From Bacteroidota bacterium (GTDB lineage: Bacteria; Bacteroidota; Bacteroidia; NS11-12g; UBA955), in NCBI GenBank assembly GCA_018333525.1, contig JAGXTF010000031.1, positions 1-64,000 on the forward strand: a stretch of 64,000 bases of DNA, written 5' to 3'. The translations under genes and the position numbers were made by a program. A model generated the notes under the pieces. That model was given only the letters and a program-made list of their open reading frames with translations. It made no database searches and had not been told where the DNA came from. Shown here one piece after another: positions 1 to 8,752 of this stretch (within the stretch, counting starts at the first letter, position 1; every line of letters starts with the position of its first letter).

Positions 1-115
1 CCACCAGTGGCTCATCTTTCTCCACTCTTTCACCTTCATTCTTCAACCACCGGATGATAGTGGCTTCTGCGATACTCTCACCCATTTTGGGCATCAGAAT
101 TGGTTTTTCAGCCAT
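1..115 (-). CDS. Dihydrolipoamide acyltransferase (E2), N-terminal fragment
   Basis: This gene is cut by the left edge; only about 38 N-terminal residues are visible, starting at an ATG at 115. They read as the beginning of a lipoyl domain: [13 protein letters not shown] followed by [16 protein letters not shown]. This is the usual start of the E2 subunit of 2-oxoacid dehydrogenase complexes, which carries acyl groups on a lipoyl-lysine and transfers them to coenzyme A. The lipoylated lysine itself lies outside the window. Branched-chain, pyruvate or 2-oxoglutarate dehydrogenase E2 cannot be told apart from this part. The lipB gene at 6268 would supply the octanoyl precursor of its cofactor. 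Confidence 0.85.
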   Translation of the reverse strand, partial: MAEKPILMPKMGESIAEATIIRWLKNEGERVEKDEPLV

Positions 116-178
116 AAATTTAGTCTGCAAAAATCGTGTTTTTTTACGGGCCTACCAAACGAATTAACGCAAAGGATA

Positions 179-1105
179 CTATCTGATAAATGAATCCGAA
201 TCTCCGGTCATGCCGAGCAATTTCATATAATTCTGTACCAAAGTTTGCTTTTCAATGGATTGTAATTCCGAATATGAAAAATGTAAATTGCGCAACATAC
301 GTCTTACAATTTCGAGATTATCACAGGGTTCATAAAAGCTTTCCTGTGGCTCTACTTTTATTGCAGTAAGAAATTCATCAATGTTTTTTTGCAGGAACAC
401 CTGACCCTTCGAATAAGGATTTACATAAAACAAAACCCTGCCATAATCGCTTCGATTTAACTGTCCTTTGGAATTGAAAGGTATATTTTGTTCCGGATTG
501 AGTTCTTCGCAATATGCGAGCACAAAATGTTGCGGTAAATTCACTCCGAACACCGGAATACCCATTCTTTGCGCAATAATGCAATACAAATTACACAAGC
601 TTATCGGGTTACCTCTTCTGGTATCAATTACTTTATTCAAAAAAGAATTTTCAGGTGAGTGATAATTCTCTGTATTGCCGCTTATACCATGCCTTTCAAA
701 CAAAATATGATTGAGTATCTGGATTTTGTCTATTGGATTTTGAGCGCTGTACATGGCCATCCAGGCATCTAATCGCACTTTTTCCAGGTAGGCATCCATG
801 GATGCCTGATTGAGCCCCGGATAATGGATTCTGCAAACCAATGTACATCCCAAAAACAAATCCCGATCAGGTGAATTCAACCAGGCCAGAAAATCCTGTT
901 CCAGTTGTTGTTTCTGAATATTGTGAATGATGGTTTCTATGCGAAAAGCCCTCAGTGGATCTTTATTCAGGGTCCAGTAATCTTCCAAAACCGGTACAAT
1001 TTCCGGACCTTCGGAAAACAGCCTCTGCTCTACCATTTGGATAATATCTTCATCAGAATCATCCAAAAGATACAATATCGCTTCAATCTCAGACTTACTG
1101 AGCAT
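179..1105 (-). CDS. SirB1-family transglutaminase-like protein
   Basis: A 308-residue protein of the SirB1/YchA family (UPF0162), which has a transglutaminase-like core. The hallmark stretch is present around residues 140-195: HGISGNTENYHSPENSFLN, then RRGNPISLCNLY and GIPVFGVNLPQHFVLAY. The C-cysteine of NPISLC and the H of QHFVLAY sit where the family has its Cys/His pair. The N-terminal third is helical and resembles the repeat-like region of the family. No signal peptide is seen, so it is probably cytoplasmic. The biochemical role of this family is not firmly established. It starts at ATG 1105, 55 bp downstream of the topA stop on the same strand, so cotranscription with topA is possible. 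Confidence 0.8.
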   Translation of the reverse strand: MLSKSEIEAILYLLDDSDEDIIQMVEQRLFSEGPEIVPVLEDYWTLNKDPLRAFRIETIIHNIQKQQLEQDFLAWLNSPDRDLFLGCTLVCRIHYPGLNQASMDAYLEKVRLDAWMAMYSAQNPIDKIQILNHILFERHGISGNTENYHSPENSFLNKVIDTRRGNPISLCNLYCIIAQRMGIPVFGVNLPQHFVLAYCEELNPEQNIPFNSKGQLNRSDYGRVLFYVNPYSKGQVFLQKNIDEFLTAIKVEPQESFYEPCDNLEIVRRMLRNLHFSYSELQSIEKQTLVQNYMKLLGMTGDSDSFIR

Positions 1106-1160
1106 GTATTTTCAAATTAAGTTGATAAGAGATAAAAAGTCAATCCGGAAGCCGGAAATC

Positions 1161-3674
1161 TCATTTTTTTCTGGTGCCCGGTTTTTTCGCTGCCGCCTTC
1201 TTTGCGGGTGCAGCTTTGTCTCCGGCCTTTTCAATAATGCTCAAAATTTCAGCCAAAGTAAGTTTCTCCGGGTCTGCATCTTTGGGTAAGGCTATATTTT
1301 TCTTTTTGTAAGAAACATATGGGCCATATCTGCCTTTCAAAATCTGGACATCTGCATTGTCATCAAAGGTTCTCAGAATTGCATTTTTATCACTTTCCTG
1401 CTTGGCTTTTATCAGATCTATTGCCTGAGCCAAGGTAAGCGAAGCTGCATCCGTACCACGGGGAATGGATACGAAAGCCGCACCAAACTTGATATATGGT
1501 CCAAAACGACCTTTGTTTACAGATAATGTTTCACCTTCAAATGTGCCAAGTTCGATTGGGAACTGTGGCGCATTCAGTGCTGTTTTCAGCATTTCCAAAG
1601 CTTCTGCCTCGCTTAGAGAAAGCAAGTCTGTACCTTTTGGAACTGAGAAGTACTTACCATTGTATTTTAAATATGGTCCAAAACGACCGGCTCCGGCAAC
1701 AACTGGTTCACCTTCATGCACGGCTACTTCTTTCGGGAGTCCAAAAAGTTTAAGTGCTTCTTCCAAAGAAATGGTTTCAATGCTTTGTCCACGCTGCAAA
1801 CTTGCAAACTGGGTTTCATCGCCCTCTTCTTTGGAACCTATCTGCACCAACGGACCAAATCGTCCAATGCGCACACTTACTGTTTTACCTGTTTTGGGAT
1901 CTTTGCCCAAAATGCGCTCACCTGTCACGCGGGTTGCAGTTTCCGTGGTTTGCTCCACCATTTTATGAAATGGCTTGTAAAAACCTTCGAGCATTTTCTG
2001 CCAACTCTTATGTCCTTCTGCGATTTCGTCGAATTCCTTTTCTACACTAGCCGTAAAACCATAATCCATGATATCCGTAAAGTTCTGCGTCAGAAAATCC
2101 GTTACCAGCATTCCGATATCGGTTGGAAATAGTTTATTCTTTTCGTAACCGTAATTTTCTTCTTTAGTCTGGGATTGAATTTGGTTTTTTTCCAGCGTTA
2201 ATACTTCAAAACTTCGCTTTTTCCCATCCCTGGATTCATTAACCACATAACCACGTTTTTGAACAGTGCTGATTGTTGGTGCATATGTGGATGGACGGCC
2301 TATTCCCAGTTCTTCCAACTGTTTTACCAAACTTGCTTCGGTGTAACGGGCAGCGGGCCTGCTATATTTTTGAGTTGCCTGAATCTGCTGCATTTTAAGC
2401 GATTCCCCTAAAGCCACCCGTGGCAATAATCCTGAGTTTTCCTCTTCGTCATCATCATCCCGGCTTTCCATATAGAGTTTTAGAAACCCATCAAATTTCA
2501 CCACTTCACCCTGTGCCTCAAAGAGTTCTTTATTCTTATCATTTCCAATGGCAATAGTGGTTTTCTCCAGTTCAGCGCGGCTCATTTGAGAAGCCATCGC
2601 ACGCTTCCAGATCAATTCGTACAGTTTCTTTTGTGCCGCGTCATCACCGGCTTCCAGATTTTCAAAGTAGGTAGGACGAATGGCTTCGTGCGCTTCCTGC
2701 GCTGATTCGGATTTTGTATTGTAATTGCGTGGGGAAGAGTAATTCGCACCAAACATACGTGTGATTTCATTTTTGGCGGAACCGATTGCCAATTGGCTCA
2801 GGTTCACAGAATCGGTACGCATGTAGGTGATATGTCCATTTTCATACAGTCTCTGTGCGAGTTGCATGGTTCTGCTCACATCATATCCCAGTTTGCGGCT
2901 AGCTTCCTGTTGTAGGGTGCTGGTTGTAAATGGTGGAGAAGGATTGCGAAAGGTTGGTTTTACTTCTATGTTACCCACTGTGAAGTTGGCGCCAATCAAA
3001 GCTTCCAGAAAAGAACGTGCGCCATCTCCATTATCCGGGCGCGACTTTGCTTCTGCTTTCAGGGTTTTACCTTCCAAAGTCTGAAAAGCACCATGAATAC
3101 GATAATCAGATTTGGATTGGAAATCATTGATTTCCCTTTCTCTATCCACAACAAGTCTAACAGCTACACTTTGAACGCGACCCGCAGATAGCTGTGGTTT
3201 CACTTTTTTCCATAAAACTGGAGAAAGTTCATATCCCACAAGCCTGTCCAAAATTCTTCTGGCCTGCTGTGCATCCACCAGAAAATTATCAATTTTTCTG
3301 GGATTTTGAATGGCATTCAGAATTGCAGGTTTGGTAATTTCATTAAAAACGATACGGTGGGTAAGGGTATTTTTCAAGTCCAGAACATCCGCAAGGTGCC
3401 AACTGATGGCCTCTCCCTCGCGGTCTTCGTCCGTTGCTAACCACACTACCTCTGCCTGAGCAGCAAGTTTTTTTAATTCCTTTACCAGTTCCTTTTTATC
3501 GGAAGCTATTTCATATTTCGGAATAAATCCTTTTTCGATGTCAATAGCTCCATCGCCTTTGCTCAGGTCACGTATGTGACCCATGCTGGATTTAACAGTG
3601 AATCCGGCGCCGAGATATTTCTCTATGGTTTTTGCTTTGGCAGGCGACTCTACGATTACCAGGTTTTTAATCAT
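1161..3674 (-). CDS. topA: DNA topoisomerase I
   Basis: An 837-residue type IA topoisomerase that relaxes negative supercoils by cutting one strand through a 5'-phosphotyrosine. The N-terminal TOPRIM domain shows IVESPAKAKTIEKYLG and TDEDREGEAISWH, and the active-site region reads GHITYMRTDSVNLS, with the catalytic Tyr. The C-terminal part carries several topoisomerase C-terminal repeats of the GRFGPYLKYNGKYFSVPKG type instead of four-cysteine zinc fingers. It ends in a Lys/Ala-rich tail, a common form in Bacteroidota. The start at ATG 3674 gives the normal N terminus. The metalloprotease gene upstream ends only 9 bp before it, so any topA promoter must lie in that gene's 3' end. A TACCTTTG box (-7 type) is at 3692-3699 on the minus strand. 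Confidence 0.97.
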   Translation of the reverse strand: MIKNLVIVESPAKAKTIEKYLGAGFTVKSSMGHIRDLSKGDGAIDIEKGFIPKYEIASDKKELVKELKKLAAQAEVVWLATDEDREGEAISWHLADVLDLKNTLTHRIVFNEITKPAILNAIQNPRKIDNFLVDAQQARRILDRLVGYELSPVLWKKVKPQLSAGRVQSVAVRLVVDREREINDFQSKSDYRIHGAFQTLEGKTLKAEAKSRPDNGDGARSFLEALIGANFTVGNIEVKPTFRNPSPPFTTSTLQQEASRKLGYDVSRTMQLAQRLYENGHITYMRTDSVNLSQLAIGSAKNEITRMFGANYSSPRNYNTKSESAQEAHEAIRPTYFENLEAGDDAAQKKLYELIWKRAMASQMSRAELEKTTIAIGNDKNKELFEAQGEVVKFDGFLKLYMESRDDDDEEENSGLLPRVALGESLKMQQIQATQKYSRPAARYTEASLVKQLEELGIGRPSTYAPTISTVQKRGYVVNESRDGKKRSFEVLTLEKNQIQSQTKEENYGYEKNKLFPTDIGMLVTDFLTQNFTDIMDYGFTASVEKEFDEIAEGHKSWQKMLEGFYKPFHKMVEQTTETATRVTGERILGKDPKTGKTVSVRIGRFGPLVQIGSKEEGDETQFASLQRGQSIETISLEEALKLFGLPKEVAVHEGEPVVAGAGRFGPYLKYNGKYFSVPKGTDLLSLSEAEALEMLKTALNAPQFPIELGTFEGETLSVNKGRFGPYIKFGAAFVSIPRGTDAASLTLAQAIDLIKAKQESDKNAILRTFDDNADVQILKGRYGPYVSYKKKNIALPKDADPEKLTLAEILSIIEKAGDKAAPAKKAAAKKPGTRKK

Positions 3675-3683
3675 TTATAAAAA

Positions 3684-5762
3684 TCAGGGTGCAAAGGTAA
3701 TCGGTTTGGTTATTTGACCTTCGGCTGTCTGAATTTTCACAAAATACAGAGCAGATACTGCCTGTTCCGGCCTGTGGATATCCATGGTTTGAATGCCGGC
3801 TGAAAGTGTACCCGAATGAATATTCGCCACTTTTCTCCCTGCCATATCATAAAGGTCAATTTCCACGTTGCCGGGCAATGCCAAATCCATTTCCAATGTT
3901 GCCTTTTCACCAGCAGGATTGGGGTATATTTCCGCGTTCAGCCTGGAATTCAGGTCTTTTACGCCGGCCATAAATGGGCTGATATTAATATTGTCAACGT
4001 ATACCGGGTTGCCTTGTCCGCTAATTACATCTATTCGGAAAATAGCATTGGCGGAATTCGTAATTCCAAGGCTGCTTAGCGATGTAATTCCGAGTAATTT
4101 CCACTGGGTACTTCCAGATGGCACAAAATTGGAAGTTGCAGATGCACCCGAATAAGCCAAACCAGTTCCAGAACGCTCCAGAATTTGTGTAAAAGAATTT
4201 CCGCAATCTGTAGAAACGAATGCCCTTAGTATTTCACCGGATCCGGTGGATGAAGGCGCGTATGCCGCATAAAATGTAAACTTCAATCCGGCATTTGCCA
4301 TGGCTGCAAGGTTTACCGGTGGCAATACAAACGAATAATTGGTGCCTATAGCATCTGCAATTGAAACCGGTGCTTTAAAGGAGCTAGTTCCGGTTCTCGC
4401 TGCAAGCTCGGTTACTACCCACGTTTTAGGGGAGACTGAGATAAATCCGCGCGCTGCCGGATCTGAAACTTCAAAACCCTCTTCAAAATTTGGATATAAG
4501 GTGGCATTGGGTGCAATTACTTCGATATATTCATCTACAGACTTGGTATTGGAGCCTGTGCCGTTCTGCACCAATAAAGAAACTTTGTACTTACCGGGTG
4601 TTTGATAAACTACTACCGGATTTGCATCTGTGCTGCTTGGAATAGAAGCACCTGTTAAAGTCCAACTCCTTGCTGTTACAGCAGCTTTACAACTAATATC
4701 ATAAAATGTTACGGGAATTCCGGCACATACTATTTTGTGGCTGGACGAAAAGTTGGCAATTGGAGCTGTGCTGCTCAGTGTAACCCCAGTTGCAAGCAGG
4801 TTGGACGCAGATACATTTCCATTTCTTGGGAATTGTGCCAAAAAGCCATGCATTCTGGTTTTTTGGTTTAAAGAAAACATGGCCATACAATTTCCATCGG
4901 AATAATCCATGTAATCTTCCCACATATCCGCCAAATCCGGACCATCGTTATGGCAGGAATTTCCGTTTGCGGGACAATTGGCATTGGTAAAAGCACCATC
5001 TACCGGGGGGGTATCATCACATAAATCACCGCCGTTGCAACCATCCTGAAAGGTATGGTAGAGACCTAGCCAGTGACCAATTTCATGGGTAAGCGTGCGA
5101 CCGCTATCGGATTGTGAAGCTGTACCAATTGTACCCACGCGATCGTGGCGAATTACAATGCCATCTGTGGAGGTTTGCCCCATCCACGGAAATTGGGCAT
5201 ATCCAAGGATAGTGCCGTTTCCCGAACTTTTAATAGATGAAACCACCCATATATTCAGGTATTTTCTGTAATTCCATTGAATAAGTGCTTTCACTTCCTG
5301 GGAACTCTGATCTACTTCCACTCCCAAAGGAGAGTAAACTCTGTTGATTCCTTCTGTGCAATTCCCGTTCGGGTCGATGGATGCGAGTACAAATTGTATT
5401 TGGCAATCTGCAGCTATCGATGTGAAGGCTGCGCGAATTTTAGATTTATTGCTGTTTTGAAGGCTAAAATCCGCATTGAGCACACGAATTTGATCGAGCA
5501 ACTGCTCCCTGCTAATATTTTCCGCGCCATTGGTATGGATTACGTGAAATACAACAGGAATGTTATAAACTGCGGCTCTGGACTGAGGGGTTGTAGCAAA
5601 TTGTTTTGCCCTTTCGTTAAATTCCTTTTCGTTTTGTGCATACTCAGGGTGTTTTTTAAGCTGATCTGCATAATAAGAGTCTGTTCCGCAGGAATGCTGC
5701 GAAAACAACCTGACTTGAAACAGGAATACTGTGGCGAAAACGGCTATTTTGGCTAATTTCAT
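3684..5762 (-). CDS. Secreted M43 zinc metalloprotease with PKD and T9SS sorting domains
   Basis: A 692-residue secreted protease. Residues 1-21 form a signal peptide ending in RLFSQ. The pappalysin-type (M43) catalytic motif HEIGHWLGLYH lies at residues 226-236, with zinc ligands H226, H230 and H236 and the general base E227. A Met-turn YMDYSDGNCMAMFS follows. A PKD-like domain spans roughly residues 335-415, beginning APIANFSS. Next comes a jelly-roll-like region, and the last about 75 residues are a type A T9SS sorting domain (NAEIYPNPAGEKATLEM). The protein is therefore predicted to be exported by Sec, crossed by T9SS and released or attached at the surface. Its substrates are unknown. 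A perfect palindrome GACTTAAGTC lies 42-51 bp upstream of the start and resembles sites near the TPR kinase and Kelch genes. Confidence 0.9.
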   Translation of the reverse strand: MKLAKIAVFATVFLFQVRLFSQHSCGTDSYYADQLKKHPEYAQNEKEFNERAKQFATTPQSRAAVYNIPVVFHVIHTNGAENISREQLLDQIRVLNADFSLQNSNKSKIRAAFTSIAADCQIQFVLASIDPNGNCTEGINRVYSPLGVEVDQSSQEVKALIQWNYRKYLNIWVVSSIKSSGNGTILGYAQFPWMGQTSTDGIVIRHDRVGTIGTASQSDSGRTLTHEIGHWLGLYHTFQDGCNGGDLCDDTPPVDGAFTNANCPANGNSCHNDGPDLADMWEDYMDYSDGNCMAMFSLNQKTRMHGFLAQFPRNGNVSASNLLATGVTLSSTAPIANFSSSHKIVCAGIPVTFYDISCKAAVTARSWTLTGASIPSSTDANPVVVYQTPGKYKVSLLVQNGTGSNTKSVDEYIEVIAPNATLYPNFEEGFEVSDPAARGFISVSPKTWVVTELAARTGTSSFKAPVSIADAIGTNYSFVLPPVNLAAMANAGLKFTFYAAYAPSSTGSGEILRAFVSTDCGNSFTQILERSGTGLAYSGASATSNFVPSGSTQWKLLGITSLSSLGITNSANAIFRIDVISGQGNPVYVDNINISPFMAGVKDLNSRLNAEIYPNPAGEKATLEMDLALPGNVEIDLYDMAGRKVANIHSGTLSAGIQTMDIHRPEQAVSALYFVKIQTAEGQITKPITFAP

Positions 5763-5803
5763 TATTTCTGCAAAGTTCGTGATTTTTCATTATTAGATGG
5801 AGT

Positions 5804-5816
5804 GACTTAAGTCTTG
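5804..5816 (-). promoter_or_regulatory. Candidate operator, GACTTAAGTC palindrome
   Basis: The sequence GACTTAAGTCTTG lies 42-54 bp upstream of the metalloprotease start. Its core is a perfect 10-bp palindrome. Closely similar sequences occur upstream of the TPR kinase gene (41972) and of the Kelch-type gene (37596). A role as a transcription-factor site is an inference. Confidence 0.3.
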
Positions 5817-5835
5817 TTTACACGAATATGATATT

Positions 5836-6249
5836 CTAAAGCGCTGAATTCGGGAAAAACGCATCGCGGATGTGAATAAGTTTCCGAAGATGGGGCTGCA
5901 TCATAATAGCAATAACATCAAATCTAAATGGTCTGTCGATTTGCATTTTTTCCATATATGCGCTGGCAGCGGTCAGCATAAACCTTTGTTTGCGTTGGTC
6001 TACAGCCAGTTCGGGGTAAGCATAACCTTCGTTACTTCTGGTTTTCACTTCAACAAAAATTAACCTGTGGTTTATTGTAGCAATGATGTCTATTTCCAGG
6101 CGATGGTGGCGCCAATTGACTTCAAGAATTTCATATCCCTGCAACTTCAACCATTGAAGCGCATAATTTTCTCCTGCTATTCCGGTTTCCCGTTTACCCA
6201 CCGCTACAAAGTTGCCAATATTTCTGTCAATATTACACCAGAATAGCAC
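5836..6249 (-). CDS. YraN family (UPF0102) endonuclease-like protein
   Basis: A protein of up to 137 residues with the UPF0102/YraN fold, related to Holliday-junction-resolvase-like PD-(D/E)XK nucleases. The family motifs are visible: GENYALQWLKLQGYEILEVN, RLEIDIIATINHRLIFVEVK and TRSN, matching the usual GE..A...L...GY.I...N, EIDLIA and FVEVKTR pattern. The putative catalytic residues E, D, E and K are all kept. The frame opens at a GTG at 6249. A second GTG about 16 codons in, just before GKRETG, would give a length closer to the family norm, so the true start is uncertain. It is divergent from lipB with only 18 bp between the two starts. Its cellular role is not established. Confidence 0.85.
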   Translation of the reverse strand: MLFWCNIDRNIGNFVAVGKRETGIAGENYALQWLKLQGYEILEVNWRHHRLEIDIIATINHRLIFVEVKTRSNEGYAYPELAVDQRKQRFMLTAASAYMEKMQIDRPFRFDVIAIMMQPHLRKLIHIRDAFFPNSAL

Positions 6250-6267
6250 CTAATTTTGCACCTTTAA

Positions 6268-6939
6268 ATGCAGGATTGCAAGTTGCAGGATTTAGGGTCC
6301 ATGCCTTACAGGGAAGCCTGGGACAGGCAGTTGAAACTCTTTCATCAAAAAATAGAAAACAAGAAAAATGGAGTTCCCGTTACGCATGATCTCCTTTTTG
6401 TGGAACATCCCCATGTTTACACTTTTGGCAAGAGTGCTGAAAAAAACAATATGCTTGCAACCCCGGAAATGTTGCGAAACATTGGTGCCGAAGTTTATGA
6501 AATTGAGCGCGGAGGAGATATCACTTATCATGGACCGGGGCAATTGGTTGTTTACCCCATATTTGACCTGGAACAGCTGCAAATGGGCGTAAAATCGTTT
6601 GTGCAGGCTGTAGAAATGAGCATTATTCAAACTTTAAAAACGTTTGAAATAGATGCGGTAGCCCTCGATGACCGTATTGGGGTATGGATGGATGTTGGCG
6701 GAAAAAGAGAACGAAAAATTGCAGCGATCGGAATTAAATGCAGCAGGTTTGTAACCATGCACGGGTTGGCCATGAACGTAAATACGGATCTTTCCATGTT
6801 TGGAAATATTGTGCCTTGTGGCATACCGGATAAAGAAGTTACGAGCATGAAAAAAGAGTTAAACCGACAAATTGACATGGAAGTGGTGAAAAATGAAATG
6901 GGCAAACAATTTGCACATATATTTGGACTAAAATATTAA
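6268..6939 (+). CDS. lipB: Octanoyl-[acyl carrier protein]:protein N-octanoyltransferase
   Basis: A 223-residue LipB. It transfers octanoate from acyl carrier protein to the lipoyl domains of 2-oxoacid dehydrogenases and the glycine cleavage H protein, the first step of endogenous lipoylation. The signature RGGDITYHGPGQ is at residues 81-92. The catalytic Cys is C184 in GNIVPCGIPDKEVTS, and the conserved lysine lies in KIAAIGIK (150-157). Length and motifs are normal. A -7-like box TAATTTTG is at 6251-6258. If it is used, the mRNA would have a leader of only a few bases, but no good -33 TTG is seen at the right distance. The E2 fragment at the left edge is a likely client protein. lemA follows after 2 bp. 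Confidence 0.96.
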   Translation: MQDCKLQDLGSMPYREAWDRQLKLFHQKIENKKNGVPVTHDLLFVEHPHVYTFGKSAEKNNMLATPEMLRNIGAEVYEIERGGDITYHGPGQLVVYPIFDLEQLQMGVKSFVQAVEMSIIQTLKTFEIDAVALDDRIGVWMDVGGKRERKIAAIGIKCSRFVTMHGLAMNVNTDLSMFGNIVPCGIPDKEVTSMKKELNRQIDMEVVKNEMGKQFAHIFGLKY

Positions 6940-6941
6940 AT

Positions 6942-7538
6942 ATGAATCGCAACAATATCATTCTGATCGTGATCGCCGGGCTCATTGCAATTTTGTTTTT
7001 CGTGGGCTGTGGCAGTTATAACGGGCTGGTTTCAAAAGATGAAAATGTAAAACAGGCATTTGGGAATGTGCAGGCTGCATACCAGCGCCGGGCTGATCTG
7101 ATTCCCGGATTAATACGCACCGTACAGGAAGCTGCTAAAAACGAAAGAGGCATTTTGGAAGCCGTGACCAAAGCGCGCGCCGGAATTGTAGACGCAAAAA
7201 AAGACATTGAAAACGCAACTACTCCTCAGCAAATAGAAGCTGCAAATCAAAAAATAAATAGTGCTTTAACCATTGCAGTAGAAGCATATCCACAAGTGAG
7301 AAGTACGGAAGCATTTCTGAGTTTTCAGGGTTCATTAACAGAAACTGAAAATATTATTTACACCAAACGTGGCGACTATAACCTTGCAGTGAAAGAATTG
7401 AACGTAGCTGTACGCAAATTCCCGGGCAATATTTTCGCCGGAATGTTTGGATTCAAAGTAAAAGACGAATTCAAAGCAAAAGAAGGTTCAGAAAATGCAC
7501 CGAATTATGACAACCTTTGGGATAAAGGTAAAAACTGA
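6942..7538 (+). CDS. LemA family protein
   Basis: A 198-residue LemA-family protein: one N-terminal membrane segment (residues about 7-24, IILIVIAGLIAILFFVGCG) followed by a helical domain outside the cytoplasm. Family features include the YNGLVSKDENVKQAFGNV segment, YQRRADLIPGLI in the first helix pair and the C-terminal KFPGNIFAGMFGFK. The Cys of VGCG might be a lipobox, but the family is usually anchored by the helix itself. It starts 2 bp after lipB and is followed at 8 bp by two TPM-domain genes. LemA and TPM genes are often adjacent in bacteria, and the cluster is thought to act at the cell envelope, but no defined reaction is known. Confidence 0.92.
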   Translation: MNRNNIILIVIAGLIAILFFVGCGSYNGLVSKDENVKQAFGNVQAAYQRRADLIPGLIRTVQEAAKNERGILEAVTKARAGIVDAKKDIENATTPQQIEAANQKINSALTIAVEAYPQVRSTEAFLSFQGSLTETENIIYTKRGDYNLAVKELNVAVRKFPGNIFAGMFGFKVKDEFKAKEGSENAPNYDNLWDKGKN

Positions 7539-7545
7539 TTAAACC

Positions 7546-7992
7546 ATGTTTGGTTTCTTTAGAAAACCGCAACTTCCCAGGGATGTAGAACAAAAGATCA
7601 TTCAACAGATCCGTGAAGCCGAAAGTGGCACCAGTGCAGAGATTCGTGTACATTTAAACGGGCCTCTGAAAGGTAAAACTCCGCTAGAGATGGCGCAGTT
7701 AACCTTTAAAAAACAAGGGATGCATCTTACTGAATTGCGCAATGGCGTATTAATATTTGTCTCACTTAAAGACCGGCAATTTGCAATTGTTGGAGACAGT
7801 GGCATTCACCAATGTGTTACAGATGCGTTTTGGAATGAAGTTAAAAGTGAGATGGAACAATTATTCCGAAATCAAGGCCCGGGCGAGGCTATTTGCCATG
7901 GAGTGAAACGTGCAGGGGAGAAATTAAAGCAATATTTTCCTGCGGGAAATGTAAATCCAAATGAATTATCAGATGAAATTTCGCGCAGTTAA
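7546..7992 (+). CDS. TPM domain protein, cytoplasmic type
   Basis: A 148-residue TPM-domain (TLP18.3/Psb32/MOLO-1) protein without a signal peptide. Visible family features are EAESGTSAEIRVHLNG near residue 30, the central MAQLTFKKQGMHLTELRNGV, and LIFVSLKDRQFAIVGDSGIH, which matches the canonical beta-strand and loop of the domain. It lies 8 bp after lemA and overlaps the next TPM gene by about 20 bp, so the three genes are very likely one transcription unit. The first gene of such TPM pairs is commonly soluble and the second secreted with a glycine-rich tail, as here. The function is not known; the fold in other proteins has acid phosphatase or chaperone-like roles. Confidence 0.85.
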   Translation: MFGFFRKPQLPRDVEQKIIQQIREAESGTSAEIRVHLNGPLKGKTPLEMAQLTFKKQGMHLTELRNGVLIFVSLKDRQFAIVGDSGIHQCVTDAFWNEVKSEMEQLFRNQGPGEAICHGVKRAGEKLKQYFPAGNVNPNELSDEISRS

Positions 7993-8752
7993 TTTTTTAT
8001 TATTCTTATTATTTTTCACTTGTGGACTCCAAGCCCAGAATGTAGAACAGGAAGACAAGGTATCGCGACGCGAGGTACCAAATTATGTGGGTTTGGTAAA
8101 TGATTTTGCGGAAGTTTTGGATAATTCCTCCCGCCAAAATCTGGAACAAAAACTGCGAAATTATGAGGACAGCACGAGCACCCAAATTGTAATTGTAATT
8201 GAAAAAAGTTTGGAAGGACGTGCGCAGTTTGAACGCAGTATGGACTTTGCCCGAGGTTGGAAAATGGGCAGCAAGGAGAACAACAACGGTGTGCTTATTT
8301 ATCTGGCCATGGATGAAAGAAAGATCAGCATACGCAATTCCAATGAGGTAATGGGAAGATTAACCGGTTCAGAAACGGAAGCGATTATTCGCGAAATAAT
8401 GGCGCCGGAAATGCGCAATGGAAATATTTACGGGGCATTGGACAAAGCAACGGATGCAGTAATCTTAGCCATTGCAGGACAATTTCATCCAGGGAAGAAA
8501 AAAGGAAAAGATTTAGTACCAGGTTGGGTATTTTTTCTCATAGTTTTTCTGGTGATTTCTATCATCGGATTTATAAATAATAGAAGATTCGGACGCGGTT
8601 ACCGTGGTGGAGGCGCCTTTTGGTTCCCCGGTTCCTGGGGCGGTGGTAGCTGGGGTGGCGGAGGATTTGGTGGCGGCGGCGGTGGCTCGGGCTGGGGTGG
8701 TATGGGCGGCGGTGGCGGTTTTGACGGCGGCGGCGCAGATGGTGGATGGTAA
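7973..8752 (+). CDS. TPM domain membrane protein with glycine-rich tail
   Basis: About 259 residues starting at ATG 7973, chosen because MKFRAVNFLLFLLFFTCGLQAQ is a good signal peptide; an ATG four codons upstream at 7961 is also open. The TPM domain follows (VNDFAEVLDNSSRQNLEQKL, STQIVIVIEKSLEGR, NNGVLIYLAMDERKISIRNS). A membrane helix lies near residues 185-205 (WVFFLIVFLVISIIGF) and a C-terminal tail consists almost only of Gly with Ser, Trp and Phe. This is the standard layout of secreted YgcG-like TPM proteins: domain outside the cytoplasmic membrane, Gly-rich tail inside or in the membrane. It overlaps the preceding TPM gene. The Gly-rich tail makes the 3' end locally GC-rich (GGTGGCGGC repeats), unlike the rest of the gene. 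Confidence 0.9.
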   Translation: MKFRAVNFLLFLLFFTCGLQAQNVEQEDKVSRREVPNYVGLVNDFAEVLDNSSRQNLEQKLRNYEDSTSTQIVIVIEKSLEGRAQFERSMDFARGWKMGSKENNNGVLIYLAMDERKISIRNSNEVMGRLTGSETEAIIREIMAPEMRNGNIYGALDKATDAVILAIAGQFHPGKKKGKDLVPGWVFFLIVFLVISIIGFINNRRFGRGYRGGGAFWFPGSWGGGSWGGGGFGGGGGGSGWGGMGGGGGFDGGGADGGW

